IMG/VR virus record: IMGVR_UViG_3300029319_000086
Span: 1-49,857 of that record
Direction: 5' to 3' (one strand)
Source of the DNA: a virus
Length of the DNA: 49,857 nucleotides
Shown: positions 25,548-34,806 of the stretch, piece after piece
Layout: each line of letters begins with the position of its first letter
Numbering within the stretch: the stretch's first letter is position 1
Translations under genes and position numbers: made by a program
The notes under the pieces: model-generated
What the model saw: only the letters and a program-made list of their open reading frames with translations
Database searches by the model: none
Told to the model about the DNA's origin: nothing

Positions 25548-27140
25548 CTATGCAGGAGTGTTAAGTTCTGTATCGTCTACTGTATAATAAACTTGGTAAC
25601 CAATTAACTTTACTATAGAATTACCAGAAAACTTCATGCTAATATTATTAGCAGATCTATTAACGCCCCACTTTAATTTATTTTGATTGGTTGATGGATA
25701 CTTTAGCCCTGAATCAAAAAGCAATCCTTTATCATATTGACCAGTAGCTCCAAAAGTGTCTATGTTTCTAACCCTTCCAGATCTTGCTCCTTGATCTCTT
25801 ATAAAAGAAAGCTCTATTGACTGCCTACCTTCTCCAATATCTCTGTAATATAAAACTACAGAATGTATTGTTTTGTCTACGCCAGATAGTCCTAAGTCAT
25901 TTGGAGCAGTTGTTATTGTCCAATCAATGCTATCACCATCATCATCTATGCCTGTGTTAGCTTTGTAAACATAACCAGATGCATGTGATGCATGAAAATC
26001 ATGTTCTGTATTATCCTCTTCGTAGCGATCTATCCAACTTAGTTTGTTTTGACTATAATCTTCGATTGAAATATCGCCTGTCAAATAATCAAAAACTAAT
26101 ATTTGATCAAACCCTGTAGTATTTGTAGCAGAGCTAATCAATGTTCTTATCTGATGATCATCTTCTCTTACAGTACTAATACAATACTGCAGTCTATTTT
26201 TATTAAATAAATTAGCAAAATCAATTTCATTTGTAATTATTTGAAATCCACCATCTTTGGTAATTATAAATGCACCTTCTAATGCTATACCAAAAACAAA
26301 CTCTGGCCGTGCTATAAAACTTGATTTTGCTATTGGCGAAAATCCTCTAAATGCTCCTGTAGACAAATCTGGCACATACTCAATATATCCTGTAGTAAAC
26401 TCTAAACGGCCCGGATATACCCCATCTGTCTTCATTATATATAACTTTTCCCAATTATCTACGCCACCAACAATTGGGGAAGACCCAATGCCACCTATTT
26501 CGTAACGATTTGAATTTAAATACCTAGTTATATCTACACCAAAATTCTTAGTATCTACGTCTGCCCACAATATCCTTGTAGATTGTAACGTTCCAGAAAT
26601 TGTAGGAGCCAACACAACTAACGTATTACGGTGCTCTATAACATCCTTGCATTTTGTAAATTGAGTAGAATCAGAAGAAAATGTTAAAGCTGCTGCATTT
26701 GTAGGTGTAGCATAATCACCATTCCACGTAAATGGCAAATCTACGCCATTCGTTGCTATTACTTTATCATCAATAAAAGCAAATGAATAATGGTCGTTAA
26801 CTGAACCAGAAGGGCTTAATGATCCTGTAATTTCTTTTCTTGTAGTCCCGTTGTCTGTATAAATTCTGTCGGGAGTAGTGTATACAATTTGCGAACCTGC
26901 TTTATAGTCAGCTTGGAAAAACCCAACTAAAGGCTCAGATCCTGTTAATTGTGCTGTATTATACTTTTCTTTGCCTTTACGGTTAGCCGCAACTTGCAAT
27001 TCGCTGAAATCTATATTAGAGACTTCAATACAATTTTCTGGGGACAACTCAGGATTAGGGTATATTAATCCATCTTTTAAACCTTTAAGCCTAAAAATTT
27101 GAGATTTTCTTAATCCCGTTAAGTTTGTAGGGTCTGGCAT
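25548..27140 (-). CDS. Tail nozzle/stabilisation protein
   Basis: 530 aa, mostly beta with repeated strand-turn patterns such as DDKVIATNGVDLPFTWNGDY and ILVFDYLTGDISIEDYS, characteristic of the propeller-like tail-tube (nozzle) proteins of podoviruses (T7 gp12/P22 gp10 position). The N-terminus MPDPTNLTGLRKSQIFRLKG and the NGGxxxP-like features fit. It lies directly between the adaptor and fibre genes, and its start abuts the adaptor stop (27141). Assigned from pattern and gene order. Confidence 0.7.
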   Translation of the reverse strand: MPDPTNLTGLRKSQIFRLKGLKDGLIYPNPELSPENCIEVSNIDFSELQVAANRKGKEKYNTAQLTGSEPLVGFFQADYKAGSQIVYTTPDRIYTDNGTTRKEITGSLSPSGSVNDHYSFAFIDDKVIATNGVDLPFTWNGDYATPTNAAALTFSSDSTQFTKCKDVIEHRNTLVVLAPTISGTLQSTRILWADVDTKNFGVDITRYLNSNRYEIGGIGSSPIVGGVDNWEKLYIMKTDGVYPGRLEFTTGYIEYVPDLSTGAFRGFSPIAKSSFIARPEFVFGIALEGAFIITKDGGFQIITNEIDFANLFNKNRLQYCISTVREDDHQIRTLISSATNTTGFDQILVFDYLTGDISIEDYSQNKLSWIDRYEEDNTEHDFHASHASGYVYKANTGIDDDGDSIDWTITTAPNDLGLSGVDKTIHSVVLYYRDIGEGRQSIELSFIRDQGARSGRVRNIDTFGATGQYDKGLLFDSGLKYPSTNQNKLKWGVNRSANNISMKFSGNSIVKLIGYQVYYTVDDTELNTPA

Positions 27141-28130
27141 TTAAGATTCTACCGCATTAGGTATCCGTCTAAAGTTAGCTTGATGAACAAAGGGGTTGCT
27201 AACGTTTTTAAATGTTCTTCTTTTTACTCCCCTATGCTGCTTTAATCCCATCAAAACTTGCTTTCTTTCATTGTATTTTTGAAAAGCTCTGGCAGCAGCA
27301 GATTCTTTTCCTTTACCTGCAAGCAAGACTGACTGTGGCCCATAAATCAACAAATCATGAAACTGATCTGGGATTTCGGGCCAATCATCTGGATTAATTA
27401 ATGGAGGTTTTTCTGCTAAACTGCGAATAACGTATGTTTGCGCAGAAGAAGGAGTGGGCCAAAACTCCCACCATTGATAGGTAGGACTATCCCCATAATA
27501 TGGGGGTATTACTGCTAAAGCAACACCTGCAGAATCTTTAATCGTTACATTACCAGTAAAGGTTGTATTGTTATTATTTTTTAAAACTACCCTACGAATA
27601 CCTACTGCATTTTTTGCAGCATCAAAAGAGCTTGACGTAGAAGCAGGAGTAGTGCCTGTAAAACCAACGACTTCTCTTGTCTGCACTCCTCCAACCATGC
27701 CATGAATAACTATTTCATAGTTTTCGCCAGTGTCAGTATTGTCTGAAGACTCAACAGTTAAAGCTCCTGCTTGCGTAGGTTGCTTCTGGACTCCATGCTC
27801 TCCAATCCAATACGCTTCTTCTGGCGATCCAGAAGTAGAAGTACCTGAATGTCTCCTATCGTATTCATGTGGCCCATGCAAATCTAAAGGACGATCTTGT
27901 TCATCGTCTTCTATATTAATTACATCAGCTACATATAAAGGCATTCCATACTTACTAACACCAGATTCTGTAGTTATTTCAAATTCTCTGCGTTCTAAAT
28001 CAGTGTTAGTTTCAGAAAGAATTTCAAAATAGTGTAGATTTATAGAGCGTTTTGCCATGCTTTCAAAATCGTCACCATCTTCTTCTGAAGCTAAAAGATT
28101 TAACTCCTTATATATTTCTTCATAGGTCAT
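27141..28130 (-). CDS. Head-tail adaptor (tail tubular A-like) with an inserted Ig-like domain
   Basis: 329 aa. The first 90 residues (MTYEEIYKELNLLA ... ITTESGVSKYGMP) and the C-terminal 110 (EFWPTPSSAQTYVI, PEIPDQFHDLLIYGPQSVLL, then a basic ERKQ helix) match the adaptor proteins that dock on the portal (T7 gp11-like). Residues about 125-212 are an Ig-like beta insertion (ALTVESSDNTDTGENYEIVI). The order adaptor then nozzle then fibre is standard for podoviruses. Confidence 0.75.
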   Translation of the reverse strand: MTYEEIYKELNLLASEEDGDDFESMAKRSINLHYFEILSETNTDLERREFEITTESGVSKYGMPLYVADVINIEDDEQDRPLDLHGPHEYDRRHSGTSTSGSPEEAYWIGEHGVQKQPTQAGALTVESSDNTDTGENYEIVIHGMVGGVQTREVVGFTGTTPASTSSSFDAAKNAVGIRRVVLKNNNNTTFTGNVTIKDSAGVALAVIPPYYGDSPTYQWWEFWPTPSSAQTYVIRSLAEKPPLINPDDWPEIPDQFHDLLIYGPQSVLLAGKGKESAAARAFQKYNERKQVLMGLKQHRGVKRRTFKNVSNPFVHQANFRRIPNAVES

Positions 28131-28146
28131 GTAAGAAACCTTTGAA

Positions 28147-28980
28147 TCATTGTTTTAATTCTTCAACTTCTCCACTTTCGACCATTCGATCCAAAGCTTT
28201 TTCTTCAGCCTCAACTTCTTTAAGTTCTTCTTGACTTAGAGGCTCTGCTATATCTTTTTCTGCATCTTGCATTTCTACCATAGCTTTTAATTGCTCTGGC
28301 GTATGCGTTTGCAACATTTCTTGCATCAGCAATTTAGGATCAACAATAGCTCCCTTGCTTTCAGCTAATTGTTCTGGAGTGTTTACTACTTGCCCATCAC
28401 TTTCTAAGCGTGTCATTAACTTAGAAAAAAAGCTTTCCATTGAACTATACATTTCTGCTTGTTCTTGGTTTTTTTGCTTTTCATATGTTTCAGACAACCG
28501 TTGTCTTGACTCTGGCCCATTAGTTAACTTAGCTTGAGTAAGTCTAAATCCCCACTCAGTATATCTAACAAACATTTGACCAGTTGCTTCTTCTTCTAAC
28601 TCAGCTTGTTCTTCAGTTAACACACGCATTGTTTTAGCATCAATGCATACTGTTTGTATAGGTTCTCCTTCAAATGTCATTATAATACCGTCATCTGTAG
28701 AAATACCAGATACATCATCATCAAGCAACCTATCTTCCAACCCTAAAATAGCAATCTTATTATGCGTTACTAATGTTTCTGTCCACTCTTTATGTTTTGT
28801 ATCAGAAATCATTTCAGATTCAGCTTCATACTTTCTGTAAATAATTTTTGATTTGTCTGTTTTAGACAAAGGCAAAGGCACTCCATCGTCTAACGTATAC
28901 ACATTGTTTTTAATGTCTTGCTGCAATTGTTCGGTCAATGTGTTATCTATTGAAAGTATAGGCTTTTTTACACGCAACAT
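28147..28980 (-). CDS. Hypothetical acidic protein near the tail genes
   Basis: 277 aa. Residues 1-120 are mixed alpha/beta (IILTFE-like DGIIMTFEGEPIQTV); from about 160 on the chain is very acidic and helical (EQAELEEEATG, ELKEVEAEEKALDRMVESGE). I do not recognise a family. The strong SD (AAGGAG) belongs to a shared leader also seen before 31874 and 33916. In position it could be a virion core or assembly factor. Confidence 0.55.
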   Translation of the reverse strand: MLRVKKPILSIDNTLTEQLQQDIKNNVYTLDDGVPLPLSKTDKSKIIYRKYEAESEMISDTKHKEWTETLVTHNKIAILGLEDRLLDDDVSGISTDDGIIMTFEGEPIQTVCIDAKTMRVLTEEQAELEEEATGQMFVRYTEWGFRLTQAKLTNGPESRQRLSETYEKQKNQEQAEMYSSMESFFSKLMTRLESDGQVVNTPEQLAESKGAIVDPKLLMQEMLQTHTPEQLKAMVEMQDAEKDIAEPLSQEELKEVEAEEKALDRMVESGEVEELKQ

Positions 28981-28999
28981 AAGATTCTCCTTGAGGGGT

Positions 29000-29314
29000 T
29001 TAAGGGGCTGAACTGCCCCATATAGTTACTTGGCAATCACTTGAAGAAGAAGTAACAATGCCTTTAGCAGCATTACCTGTTCCTATAGGAATTACCATAT
29101 TACTAAATATAAAATCAATTCCAGAAACGGAAACATCTATTTTGCTTTCAAACAATACATTTGTTCCATCTGTTATTTGTATTGTTGAATCAGTGTCTGT
29201 ATGTCCTGCTATTCCAGTTACTATCCACTGTCTTGTTGAGTCAGCAGCTAATGTTGCAGTAGCACCACTATCTGTTCCTGCAGCAGTAACGCTCCAATTA
29301 GATTCATAAGGCAT
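29000..29314 (-). CDS. Small beta-rich virion protein
   Basis: 104 aa, Ser/Thr/Gly-rich with alternating strands (ADSTRQWIVTGIAGHTD, STIQITDGTNVLFESKI). It resembles the small decoration-like protein at 32591 in overall style, suggesting a related jelly-roll or Ig-type fold. The DNA at its stop forms a GGGGC/GCCCC hairpin that overlaps the coding end and precedes the next leader. Likely structural, not further assigned. Confidence 0.55.
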   Translation of the reverse strand: MPYESNWSVTAAGTDSGATATLAADSTRQWIVTGIAGHTDTDSTIQITDGTNVLFESKIDVSVSGIDFIFSNMVIPIGTGNAAKGIVTSSSSDCQVTIWGSSAP

Positions 29315-29331
29315 TGTTATTCTCCATATAA

Positions 29332-29399
29332 AGGGAGGGTTTTCTTATATACCCCTCAAGAAGCCTATCTTCTTGTCATTTATACAAGATCCCCCTCCC
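29332..29399 (-). ncRNA. Folded intergenic element with two mutually exclusive hairpins
   Basis: The 90-base gap downstream of the 29405 glycosyltransferase is closed by GGGAGGG (29332-29338) with CCCTCCC (about 29393-29399). Inside, CAAGAAG pairs with CTTCTTG, and the overlapping CTTGT pairs with ACAAG, so the two hairpins share bases and cannot coexist. No U-tract follows on the transcribed strand. It could be an attenuator or processing site between the glycosyltransferase and tail sections. Confidence 0.4.
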
Positions 29400-29404
29400 A
29401 CAAA

Positions 29405-30310
29405 TTAAGATTTTTTTACATTAAAGTCATCTAAAATCTTATTAATCCTTTTATCATACGTGTGTATTTCTCTGGCATACTCCATGCCATTTTTTGCTAT
29501 CTTTTCTCTTTCTTCTGGATTAGCTAATCCCCATCTTGCTGCACGATCAAAAGAGCTTTTGCCTTCATATCCAATAAAATGCTCTCCATCAATAAACCCT
29601 AACTCTAAAATTCCTTCTACGTCAGTGTTTGTTAACAAGCAAGTTCCAGTAGATAAGACTTCAAAAAATCGCATATTAAGATCATTCCTTATGGATATGT
29701 TGTATCCAAGCCTTGATCTTATATAAATAACAGCCATGTCTTCAAAAAATCTGTTATACGCAAACCAAGAGTTAGGAAACTTGCCAAACGTATAATCTAG
29801 CCACTCAACTCTATTATTAGAGCCTTCTCCTGCACCCTCATTAATAAAACCTACAAATCCTAAGTCGTATTGCTTCGACAAAGATTTTTCTTTTGTATGC
29901 TCATCTTTATTTGGATGAACCATCATTTCAGCTAAATTAGGATGCGCCATTGGATTGCAAGCTAAAGGCAACCAACTAACATTTTTAATTCCATCTTGTC
30001 GCATTTTTCGCACACCTTCTAATTGTGCACAATATACGCGATCAAACTGTTTTGCTTTCCACAACCTGTAGTCATAGCCTAAATGTGTATCTACTGCCCA
30101 ATATGCGTTTGGTTTAGGACATTCCCACTTAATATCGTCCCTACCGTCATCCATATAAATATACAACTCACGCTCTGGAAGCTTACCGTCTGGTCTCCAA
30201 CGATCAACTTTGTCTCCCCAACCTAATTGATATTTACAACTATTAAACGCTAACGTTGGCGTTCCATTATTTCTTATATCGCTATTATAAACAAAAGATA
30301 TCTGTGCCAT
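29405..30310 (-). CDS. Glycosyltransferase, GT-B/CgeB-like
   Basis: 301 aa. The C-terminal half has LNMRFFEVLSTGTCLLTN followed by HFIGYEGKSSFDRAARWG, the sugar-nucleotide-binding pattern of glycosyl transferases group 1 (Glyco_trans_1_2/CgeB-like: NxRxFEvxaxGxxLLt). The N-terminal half (YIYMDDGRDDIKW, FDRVYCAQLEGVRKM) is the acceptor-side domain. It is the third of three glycosyltransferases transcribed together with one-base overlaps. Acceptor could be capsid, fibre or a host surface sugar. Confidence 0.75.
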   Translation of the reverse strand: MAQISFVYNSDIRNNGTPTLAFNSCKYQLGWGDKVDRWRPDGKLPERELYIYMDDGRDDIKWECPKPNAYWAVDTHLGYDYRLWKAKQFDRVYCAQLEGVRKMRQDGIKNVSWLPLACNPMAHPNLAEMMVHPNKDEHTKEKSLSKQYDLGFVGFINEGAGEGSNNRVEWLDYTFGKFPNSWFAYNRFFEDMAVIYIRSRLGYNISIRNDLNMRFFEVLSTGTCLLTNTDVEGILELGFIDGEHFIGYEGKSSFDRAARWGLANPEEREKIAKNGMEYAREIHTYDKRINKILDDFNVKKS

Positions 30311-31065
30311 TATTTGTCATCCTTCGGCCAATAAGCCCATTTACTTTGAAAGCATTCAAACCAAGATTTAAAACCATGTTTTTTAACAATAGCATTAGCT
30401 ACAGCTTCTTGATGGTCTTGCGAGTCCCAATAACCTTTATGGACTCTTTGTCCTGTTTGTTGGCCTATATGATGCAAATATGCTGTTCTGTTTATTACTA
30501 AATCTAAATTTTCTTTTGTTAATCTAATTGACAAGTCTAAATCGTCACCACCAACTAACGACTCGTCTAAACCTCCTAATTTTTTAAGCAATTCAGTTTT
30601 TGTCACCAAACAAAAACCAATTAATAGCGATGTTTTAAGGATGTTAGGTAAATGTACGTTAAAAAGCTTTTGATTACCTGCTACAAAATTTGAACTTGGC
30701 CCAACCGCACCAACAGTATCATTGCTTAAAATGTCTACCAATTTATTCCAAAACGTTGTTGATTCTGGAACAAACACTACATCATCATTCATCATACAAA
30801 AAAATGGAGTAGACGCTACATTTAAAGCTAAATTAATTGACCCCATCCACTTCATGTTAGTTCCGGGTTGCAAAATTTTTATATCTTTGCATTCAGTAGA
30901 GTCTACAATTTGTTGTATTTGAATTTGAGACTCTTGAGAACTGTCGTTGTTTACAACAATAATTTCGTATGGGAAGTCAGTATGTTTTACTAAACTATCT
31001 AAACACCAAGATAACTGTTCATAATTTTGGTATGTAGGTATTGCTATTGTTAGCAAAGAAGACAT
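30310..31065 (-). CDS. GT2-family glycosyltransferase
   Basis: 251 aa. SLLTIAIPTYQNYEQLSWCL at the N-terminus and FPYEIIVVNNDSS are the nucleotide-binding strands of GT-A family 2 enzymes; MNDDVVF is the metal-binding DxD-type motif. GGLDESLVGGDDLDLSIRL supplies the second acidic cluster. It overlaps its neighbours by one base on each side, so the three enzymes are co-translated. Probably adds a sugar in series with the other two. Confidence 0.85.
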   Translation of the reverse strand: MSSLLTIAIPTYQNYEQLSWCLDSLVKHTDFPYEIIVVNNDSSQESQIQIQQIVDSTECKDIKILQPGTNMKWMGSINLALNVASTPFFCMMNDDVVFVPESTTFWNKLVDILSNDTVGAVGPSSNFVAGNQKLFNVHLPNILKTSLLIGFCLVTKTELLKKLGGLDESLVGGDDLDLSIRLTKENLDLVINRTAYLHHIGQQTGQRVHKGYWDSQDHQEAVANAIVKKHGFKSWFECFQSKWAYWPKDDK

Positions 31066-31886
31066 TAAACTGCCTCCTTACCTACAAAATGATTAAAAGC
31101 TTGTGGGTTTAACTCTTTATATCTTTTGTAATATTCTTCATCTACCCAATGAGGTTCATATTTTTTATGTTGAGTTTTTGTTGCTGTATCAACATATCTT
31201 TGAACTCCATATTCATGGCATTTAGTGCAAAAGAAAAAATCTTCACCTGCTCCTGTAGACTCAAACCAAGGTTGCGGAACTTGCTTTAACACTTCGCCCT
31301 TCATTAAAAAAACGCCTGTGCCAAAAGCTATTGCTCCACCCACATCTTTATTAGTAATTAAAGAGTTTTCTGGATAGTCTAATACAACATCACTTCTCAT
31401 CATTTTTTGACCAGTAGATGTCACATCTTCTTTAATTGTCATTATTACTGGTTGATGAGGCTCTCTAGCTGCAAAAGCTAATGCTGCTACTACAGGAACA
31501 TCGTGCCTAAACAATTTCAAAAAAGAACTTTTATCAAATAGCATGTCATCGTCCCACATCATTATGTAGTCCGCATCCCAACCTAATGCCATTTCACATA
31601 TAAGCTCTCTAGCTTTTCCCGGCAATGACGTTCTTGAATAGTCTATTAACCCAATTTCTAAAACGCCTAACCTTTCAAAATCTTCTTTTGTTGGTTCTGC
31701 TTCTTCATCTTCATCACCAAGTTTCGGCCAATCAATCTTCCAATAATCTTCGCCTAACTTATTATAAACAATTGTCCTTGACCTTAACTCAGACAAGTAC
31801 ATAAAAAAATCAATGTGCCTTGCAAAACAAGACACATCTGGCCCATCATACCACGGCATTCCTATTACTAGTTTCATTTGATCCAT
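31065..31886 (-). CDS. GT-A-fold glycosyltransferase
   Basis: 273 aa from the ATG at 31886; an internal ATG at 31877 (MKLVIGMPWYDGPD) has a better-spaced SD-like GGGATGG and may be the real start. The motif DADYIMMWDDDMLFD carries the DxD-type metal site; GTGVFLMKG and AGEDFFFCTKCHEYG match the acceptor region of phage GT-A enzymes. It overlaps the end of the 31874 gene. First of the three glycosyltransferases after the capsid section. Confidence 0.75.
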   Translation of the reverse strand: MDQMKLVIGMPWYDGPDVSCFARHIDFFMYLSELRSRTIVYNKLGEDYWKIDWPKLGDEDEEAEPTKEDFERLGVLEIGLIDYSRTSLPGKARELICEMALGWDADYIMMWDDDMLFDKSSFLKLFRHDVPVVAALAFAAREPHQPVIMTIKEDVTSTGQKMMRSDVVLDYPENSLITNKDVGGAIAFGTGVFLMKGEVLKQVPQPWFESTGAGEDFFFCTKCHEYGVQRYVDTATKTQHKKYEPHWVDEEYYKRYKELNPQAFNHFVGKEAV

Positions 31887-32071
31887 CCCATTTTTAATTT
31901 AAAAAATTCCCACATAGTTCCATTAATACATAATTTCATTCTATGGCCTACATGTTTATTTTTTATTTTTTGGGGCGAATCATTCCAAAACAAGTCACCA
32001 CAGTCACAACGGTAAAGCCTACGACTATTACAGTCGTTAGGCTTTAACCATTGTTTTAAAAAATTAATCAT
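31874..32071 (-). CDS. Small zinc-ribbon-like protein
   Basis: 65 aa (MINFLKQWLKPNDCNSRRLY ... ). CDCGDLFW and a later HVGHRMKLC supply Cys and His residues for a small zinc site. The leader before it has the AACCCCTCAAG element also seen before 28980 and 34806. It overlaps the first glycosyltransferase. Unrecognised; could be a chaperone or regulator of that cassette. Confidence 0.5.
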   Translation of the reverse strand: MINFLKQWLKPNDCNSRRLYRCDCGDLFWNDSPQKIKNKHVGHRMKLCINGTMWEFFKLKMGWIK

Positions 32072-32098
32072 TTTGGCCTCTTGAGGGGTTAAAAAATA

Positions 32099-32566
32099 CT
32101 ACATTGCGCGAAGAAAAACGTGATTAGTGTAATTAATCGTGCCAAGTGAATGCATCGTTGCAGTTACTGTGTCAAGAGCTACTACAGGCCCAAGAAGTCC
32201 CTGCGTTGCACCAGTTGAACCAAGTCCAACTGAAGCAGCTGCACCCGGCCCTAATGGATGTCCGGGGGCTACTTCAACTGAACCAACAATGCGATAAATT
32301 AACGCAGACTCATGGTATCCATAAATCTGCACTTGCCCAACATCATTGTTGGGAATATCCTCAAACGCCAAACCAACAAAAGACCCTTCACCTGTTAGAC
32401 AAGAGTTAGCGCGTGAAGCTACTTCGTTTGTTCCAACAGATGCAATGTTTTTGCTGCTAGCCATAAGAAACACTGGATAATGCGTAGTGATCGTTTGACC
32501 ATCAACGTTCGTTACGTTAACCCAGACCTTTTCAGCATCTGAGCGATTAACAGTCTGCAAAATCAT
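32099..32566 (-). CDS. Capsid-region structural protein
   Basis: 155 aa, beta-rich with Gly/Ala loop (HPLGPGAAASVGLGSTGA) and a MILQTVNRSDAEKVWVNV N-terminus. It lies two genes after the capsid and has the composition of a decoration or minor head protein. No catalytic motif. Assigned from context; the base composition is slightly more GC-rich than the tail genes, as is the capsid gene, consistent with high expression. Confidence 0.5.
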   Translation of the reverse strand: MILQTVNRSDAEKVWVNVTNVDGQTITTHYPVFLMASSKNIASVGTNEVASRANSCLTGEGSFVGLAFEDIPNNDVGQVQIYGYHESALIYRIVGSVEVAPGHPLGPGAAASVGLGSTGATQGLLGPVVALDTVTATMHSLGTINYTNHVFLRAM

Positions 32567-32590
32567 TTTAATCGTTCCTTTGCAAAATAG

Positions 32591-32884
32591 TTAGAATGGG
32601 CCTGTGCATAGAGCAACGTATTCAACAGTGTCTGCAGACGAATTTGGGCCTGTAACCCTAATTGAACCCATTGCAGTATTTTCAGTACCATCATTGCTAT
32701 TTTTGACAGCTAAAAAAGCATTGTCTACCGTACTTTGATTTGTTAACGAAATAGAAACAATGCGTGTTCCAGTGTCAGCAATAGCAAAAGTTCGTGCGGA
32801 ATTATCTACATCAATTGTTCCAGAAAGCATGACCAAGTCACCAACAGAGTTGATGGCTCGGCTGTTAATATCTCCTGCAGCCAT
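32591..32884 (-). CDS. Putative capsid decoration protein
   Basis: 97 aa, directly downstream of the major capsid gene. MAAGDINSRAINSVGDLVM and the strands RIVSISLTNQSTVDNAFLAV are typical of a small beta-sandwich. Size and position match head decoration proteins of phages with HK97-fold capsids. No cysteine pairs; one Cys near the C-terminus (ALCTGPF). Confidence 0.55.
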   Translation of the reverse strand: MAAGDINSRAINSVGDLVMLSGTIDVDNSARTFAIADTGTRIVSISLTNQSTVDNAFLAVKNSNDGTENTAMGSIRVTGPNSSADTVEYVALCTGPF

Positions 32885-32903
32885 GATATAACCTTTCTTT
32901 AGA

Positions 32904-33899
32904 TTAAGTTATACCACCCAAAACGCCAAGCTTGCGACGATTGTTAACAGCAATATTACCTTGAAAAAGGATATTGGCAACCAACGCATCTTGATCAATG
33001 GGCTTCTGAAAACCTTCGTCCGTCATAGCAAAGTTAGCCTTACCATGCACAAACATCATAATGTGTGCAGAGTTAAGCATATACATAAAACCAGACGTAC
33101 AAAAATCATCAAACGTTACTTCAGCACCCTTAAACTTTAGCGTGTCGATACCTGCATCAGCACCACCTGCAGGATTCTGCTCGTAGCGAACGCGAGGAGC
33201 AATCAACGCTTCCAAAGCTTCATGAATAGTTTGCGTAGTAACAATATAATCAGGAGAAGAAGAAACACCTTCAGACCCCTTTGAGCAGCTATTGTATACG
33301 GAACGCATGTTACTAACCAAGTTAGAAGCAGCGTTACCTACACTTTCAACTGCACGGTTGCGCCATGAAGTGTTATCTGCAGGATCAATACCGCCATATA
33401 CCGTATTGGTAGGCGTAGTATCAACAGCCGCAGCCAATCCCGTCATCTGCTTATTAGCACTACCAGTGCCATCTGAAAAAATTGCAGTTGCAATACCATC
33501 ACCTAAAGAAAGCTCGCCTTGGCGAACCTTTTCGGTCATAATATCGTTAATCTGCGCTGGCCCCATATTTTGGCGCAAGCTCAAACCGTCAATAGCTAGT
33601 CCTACAGCAGCTTGTTTATACGTGAAAAAAGCGGTTGTATGACCAATTTGCGGTGTAATATTCAAGTTATCAAAACCTGAATACCACTTAAACGTGCCAT
33701 TAGTACCCGTCATTACGGGAATACGAATTCGTTCTCCACCCTGCAAAACCTTAATACGGTTACCAGAACGGAACCACGAAAGCGTCTTAGCCATGTTGTA
33801 AACGTTATCTTGAATCAATCCCGACGAAAGGATCTCATCAAGTGTCATTGTCAACAGTGGCCCATATACTCTCGTTAGAGAGCTTTCACCTACTGCCAT
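32904..33899 (-). CDS. Major capsid protein
   Basis: 331 aa. Features of HK97-fold capsid proteins of aquatic podoviruses are visible: helical N-terminal arm, the long strand/E-loop region RIRIPVMTGTNGTFKWYSG, helical spine segment MTEKVRQGELSLGDGIATAI, and a C-terminal A-domain with MYMLNSAHIMMFVHGKANF. The length (331) is normal for the family. It follows the scaffold gene by 16 bases and precedes the decoration gene. Codon use is cleaner and slightly GC-richer than the neighbours, as expected for the most abundant virion protein. Confidence 0.85.
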   Translation of the reverse strand: MAVGESSLTRVYGPLLTMTLDEILSSGLIQDNVYNMAKTLSWFRSGNRIKVLQGGERIRIPVMTGTNGTFKWYSGFDNLNITPQIGHTTAFFTYKQAAVGLAIDGLSLRQNMGPAQINDIMTEKVRQGELSLGDGIATAIFSDGTGSANKQMTGLAAAVDTTPTNTVYGGIDPADNTSWRNRAVESVGNAASNLVSNMRSVYNSCSKGSEGVSSSPDYIVTTQTIHEALEALIAPRVRYEQNPAGGADAGIDTLKFKGAEVTFDDFCTSGFMYMLNSAHIMMFVHGKANFAMTDEGFQKPIDQDALVANILFQGNIAVNNRRKLGVLGGIT

Positions 33900-33915
33900 G
33901 ATGGATTTCTCCTAT

Positions 33916-34806
33916 CTATCCGTTGTGAACTATACGGTTCCACGCCTTCTTAACCGCTTTCGCAGTAATGTCTTCAAGCGTGTCACCATCTTGTCGTAAA
34001 GAAGGATCACTGCGAGGCACTGAAGTAGAAGACCTATTCATAGAGTTGGCTTTCACCAATCGTTGCATACGTTCTCCATATTCAGACTCACTTTGTCCTT
34101 TGTTTTGCGCATCGGCAATGAGCTTTTCATAGTTATGAAGTATATACAAGTGATTAGGCGTAATGCCCTGTTCTGGATTTTTCAAAGACCGATAGAGTTC
34201 ACGAACCCCTTCATAAATCTCAGGATTCCAAACAAACTGTCCGTCTTCCATTTTTCCAAAATCTTCACCCCACTGCTCAACCCCTTTTTCAATTGATTGG
34301 GCAGTAAGTTTTGTAGATTCTTCAATAGCTTTTTCTTGCTCAATTTCGTCACGCGAAACTAATCCCATCTCATCTATCATAGCTTGAAACTTCTCACGTT
34401 CATGCTTTGGTATACGAGACAAGAGTTGCTGTCTTTTGACCTCTTCTGGAGATGGTTCGGGCGGCTTTTCATTCGCCTTTTCCAAAGCTTCTAATCTTTC
34501 AGCCAATTCTTTATTGCTGTTAGATTGCGAAGTTAAACTCCTTTGAATCTCACGAAAAGACTCTGCTCCTCCGGGTAGTTGGTCAGCATTCTCTTCCAGA
34601 AAAGCAAGCACATCTCCACGCGAAGGATGTTTCTCCACACTTTCTGCATTGTCAAGAGATCCATTACTGGGGCTATCCGATGCTTGTGTGTTACCATTGC
34701 GTTCAGTCGTGCCAGACTGATTTATCATATCATTTATAGCTTGACTATTTATATCTGCTTCCATTTGCTGTAATTCATCTACAGCACTTACTGTTTGCGT
34801 ACTCAT
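33916..34806 (-). CDS. Capsid scaffolding protein
   Basis: 296 aa, strongly acidic and helical: Gln/Asn/Ser-rich N-terminus, central coiled coil (ELAERLEALEKANEKPPEP), and a short basic C-terminal helix (ITAKAVKKAWNRIVHNG) of the sort that contacts the capsid. It lies immediately upstream of the capsid gene, as scaffolds do. The leader has AACCCCTTAAGGAG, shared with two other late genes. Confidence 0.75.
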   Translation of the reverse strand: MSTQTVSAVDELQQMEADINSQAINDMINQSGTTERNGNTQASDSPSNGSLDNAESVEKHPSRGDVLAFLEENADQLPGGAESFREIQRSLTSQSNSNKELAERLEALEKANEKPPEPSPEEVKRQQLLSRIPKHEREKFQAMIDEMGLVSRDEIEQEKAIEESTKLTAQSIEKGVEQWGEDFGKMEDGQFVWNPEIYEGVRELYRSLKNPEQGITPNHLYILHNYEKLIADAQNKGQSESEYGERMQRLVKANSMNRSSTSVPRSDPSLRQDGDTLEDITAKAVKKAWNRIVHNG

